Part shown: positions 62,541 to 64,000 of the stretch, piece by piece
Layout of the letters: each line of letters opens with the position of its first letter
How positions within the stretch are numbered: the first letter of the stretch is position 1
NCBI GenBank assembly: GCA_018292915.2
Contig: JACVVK020000194.1
Coordinates: forward strand, 923,501-987,500
Direction of reading: 5' to 3'
DNA length: 64,000 bases
From: Batillaria attramentaria
Taxonomy: Eukaryota; Mollusca; Gastropoda; Batillariidae
Made by a program: the position numbers and the translations under genes
The notes under the pieces: generated by a model
Databases searched by the model: none
Told to the model about the DNA's origin: nothing
Seen by the model: the letters and a program-made list of their open reading frames with translations, nothing else

Positions 62541-63055
62541 ACTGTTGAGGTTGCATTTTTTTTTCTTCATCTTTTTTTTGTTGTTGTTAAGTAAGTTTTG
62601 TTGTTGTTAAGTAAGGGGGAGTTTGGAGAGACAAGGTTGTCACACGATAACCTTTGGTATAGAATGAGAATGTACTTGTGTTGGGTTTGGTTGTTTGTTT
62701 TCCCAACAATTTTAGCAGCCGTAATACTCATGTAGATACAGATAACAAATGTTGGCATCTGATGCTGGCTGTGAGCAAGTTCCTGTGGTTGTGTGATTGA
62801 AACTGCTTTTGTTATGTATGCAAATCAGTCTTCCAGGTCATGAGTGAACATGGTTACTTTCTTTTATGTGTAAAGGGAACGTGTTAATCAGCCTTTGAAC
62901 ATTCTTTTGCTCAAATGAAGTGGTGATTTTTCCTGGGAGTAATTGCCAATGACTCCTTTTTAACATTTAACTTTTAGCCAGTTTAGATGTACTTTTTCTT
63001 TAAAATTGTGTGCATTTTACTCAGTTGTGATTTTTTTTTCAATTTTAATCTCTTC

Positions 63056-63057
63056 CT

Positions 63058-63098
<41 letters not shown>
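63056..63098. repeat. (GT)n microsatellite
   Basis: About 40 bp of GT. Confidence 0.9.
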
Positions 63099-63100
<2 letters not shown>

Positions 63101-63216
63101 GTTTTTGTTGTATTTGTTTTTACTTATATATTTTCTTCTTCTTCTTGTCCATCCTTTTTCATAAGATCCTACAAGAAGCATCTAATTAACTCATGTACTT
63201 ATTTATTTCTGTTTTT

Positions 63217-63222
63217 AATAAA
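63217..63222 (+). terminator. Candidate poly(A) signal for the OFA-type gene
   Basis: AATAAA followed by GT/T-rich sequence (TTGTTTTGTGTTTGTGG) 15-30 nt later, which fits a cleavage site. Confidence 0.45.
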
Positions 63223-63851
63223 GACCTTTACCTTGTTTTGTGTTTGTGGTGTAGGTTGTACTTGATGTAGCAGAATATTCTGCAACCACGTTTTCATGGG
63301 TAAATCAAAACTTGAATAAAATACCAAGACTATTTCATTTACGTCTACGATGCGTTTTACCATTGTGTGACATTTAGGAGAAAGCAGGTAACTGCGGCTC
63401 CCCCCCCCCCCCCCCTTCTCACGCACACACACCTTCTACACTACCCGTCTGTGTGTGTGTGTGTGTGTGACGAATTACACGAAAACAGTTTTGCAGGTGA
63501 AGAAGAAGGAGGCGATTTACACGTGTCAAATCAATGGTGTAGGAATGTATCATGTTCTCACATAGTAAAGTTTGCACTGAAAAAGGCCTACACACACGGG
63601 ATTTTAATTTTTGACATCTACAGTATAACAGTTACTTTTGTTCCTCGTTAGATACCCTCCTCGTGTTCGGGAAATTATAGTTAAGGAAACCTCCCTCAGG
63701 TTCTCCAAATGTAATCAATTATACACGTCCAAAGCGAGAATTGTGTAGATGTGTCTGAAAATCAGCAATGGATAGGGTAGGTCTGTGCAAAGGAATGAAA
63801 CACGCAAACGTATTCAAGACGAAGCGAACGATACCAAGGACTTGCTTTGTG
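63223..63851. other. Intergenic stretch between convergent genes
   Basis: C-run near 63401-63416 and (TG)n at 63452-63469. No gene. Confidence 0.45.
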
Positions 63852-63857
63852 TTTATT
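63852..63857 (-). terminator. Candidate poly(A) signal, minus strand
   Basis: TTTATT on plus, AATAAA on minus, about 90 nt after the candidate stop at 63945. Confidence 0.35.
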
Positions 63858-63944
63858 TAGAATGCAGTGATCATGCAAGGTCAGCGTTTTGATGTCTCAG
63901 TGGTTACGTTCATTCTGTGTGAATCAAGTTACAGGTTGTCTGAA

Positions 63945-64000
63945 TCACCTGCTGTCGGCGGCCCAGTCGTGCTTCGCCATGTCGTCCTTGTCTTTTCATG
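63945..64000 (-). CDS. Possible last exon of a minus-strand gene running off the window
   Basis: The minus strand reads KDKDDMAKHDWAADSR then TGA, a charged tail of plausible codon content, with an AATAAA 90 nt downstream. Only 18 codons are visible and the family is unknown. An alternative reading ends the exon at a donor, GACAGCAG/GTGATT. Confidence 0.35.

Larger units (their letters stand above)
59598..63216 (+). other. Long presumed 3' UTR/3' flank of the OFA-type gene
   Basis: No intron or coding frame seen. It carries (TG)n at 59977-60010, a family K repeat (60690-61065), a MITE (61340-61908) and a minisatellite (62147-62540). If the AATAAA at 63217 is used, the 3' UTR would be about 3.6 kb. 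Confidence 0.45.

Overview
This is eukaryotic, metazoan DNA, most likely from a mollusc and probably a gastropod. That is an inference from split genes with GT-AG introns, very many tRNA-derived SINEs, long (CA)n and (GT)n tracts, and element types common in mollusc genomes. Nothing suggests bacterial or organellar sequence. Most long reading frames are chance frames in repeats. Four genes can be supported.

Region by region: (1) 1-929, minus strand, two exons of a gene for an extracellular Ig-like/EGF protein that runs off the left edge. (2) 1-7.4 kb, a patchwork of fold-back and non-autonomous elements with three long hairpins. (3) 7438-24458, plus strand, a 12-exon astacin-family zinc metalloprotease. 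Splice phases agree across all junctions and give about 862 residues with a signal peptide, a long low-complexity pro-region, a complete astacin catalytic domain and an Arg/Ala/Pro-rich tail. Its introns carry SINEs, minisatellites and a TTAA-flanked element. (4) 24.9-28.9 kb, a nearly intact L1/Tx1-like LINE. (5) 28.9-36.6 kb, intergenic, holding a 1.57 kb repeat element, SINEs and MITEs. (6) 36684-59597, plus strand, an 11-exon MFS transporter of the oxalate/formate antiporter (OFA) type, 463 residues. Its introns hold a 3.5 kb DNA transposon with a Rex1/L2-like LINE inside it, a hAT-like element, a satellite-bearing TIR element, a second copy of the 1.57 kb repeat, and a second LINE with a clean target-site duplication. 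(7) 59.6-63.2 kb, its long 3' region with a 29-bp minisatellite. (8) 63945-64000, minus strand, a possible last exon of a gene beyond the right edge.

The genes do not form a pathway. The Ig/EGF gene and the protease gene point away from each other, and the transporter may converge on the gene at the right edge. The notable signals are structural: a minisatellite that repeats the 3' splice site of an astacin exon six times, a TIR element made of ~147-bp repeats carrying nuclear-receptor half-sites, a repeat family rich in perfect CRE octamers, a DNA transposon with an unrecognised gene, and a LINE insertion whose unoccupied site survives in a second copy of the host repeat 3 kb away.
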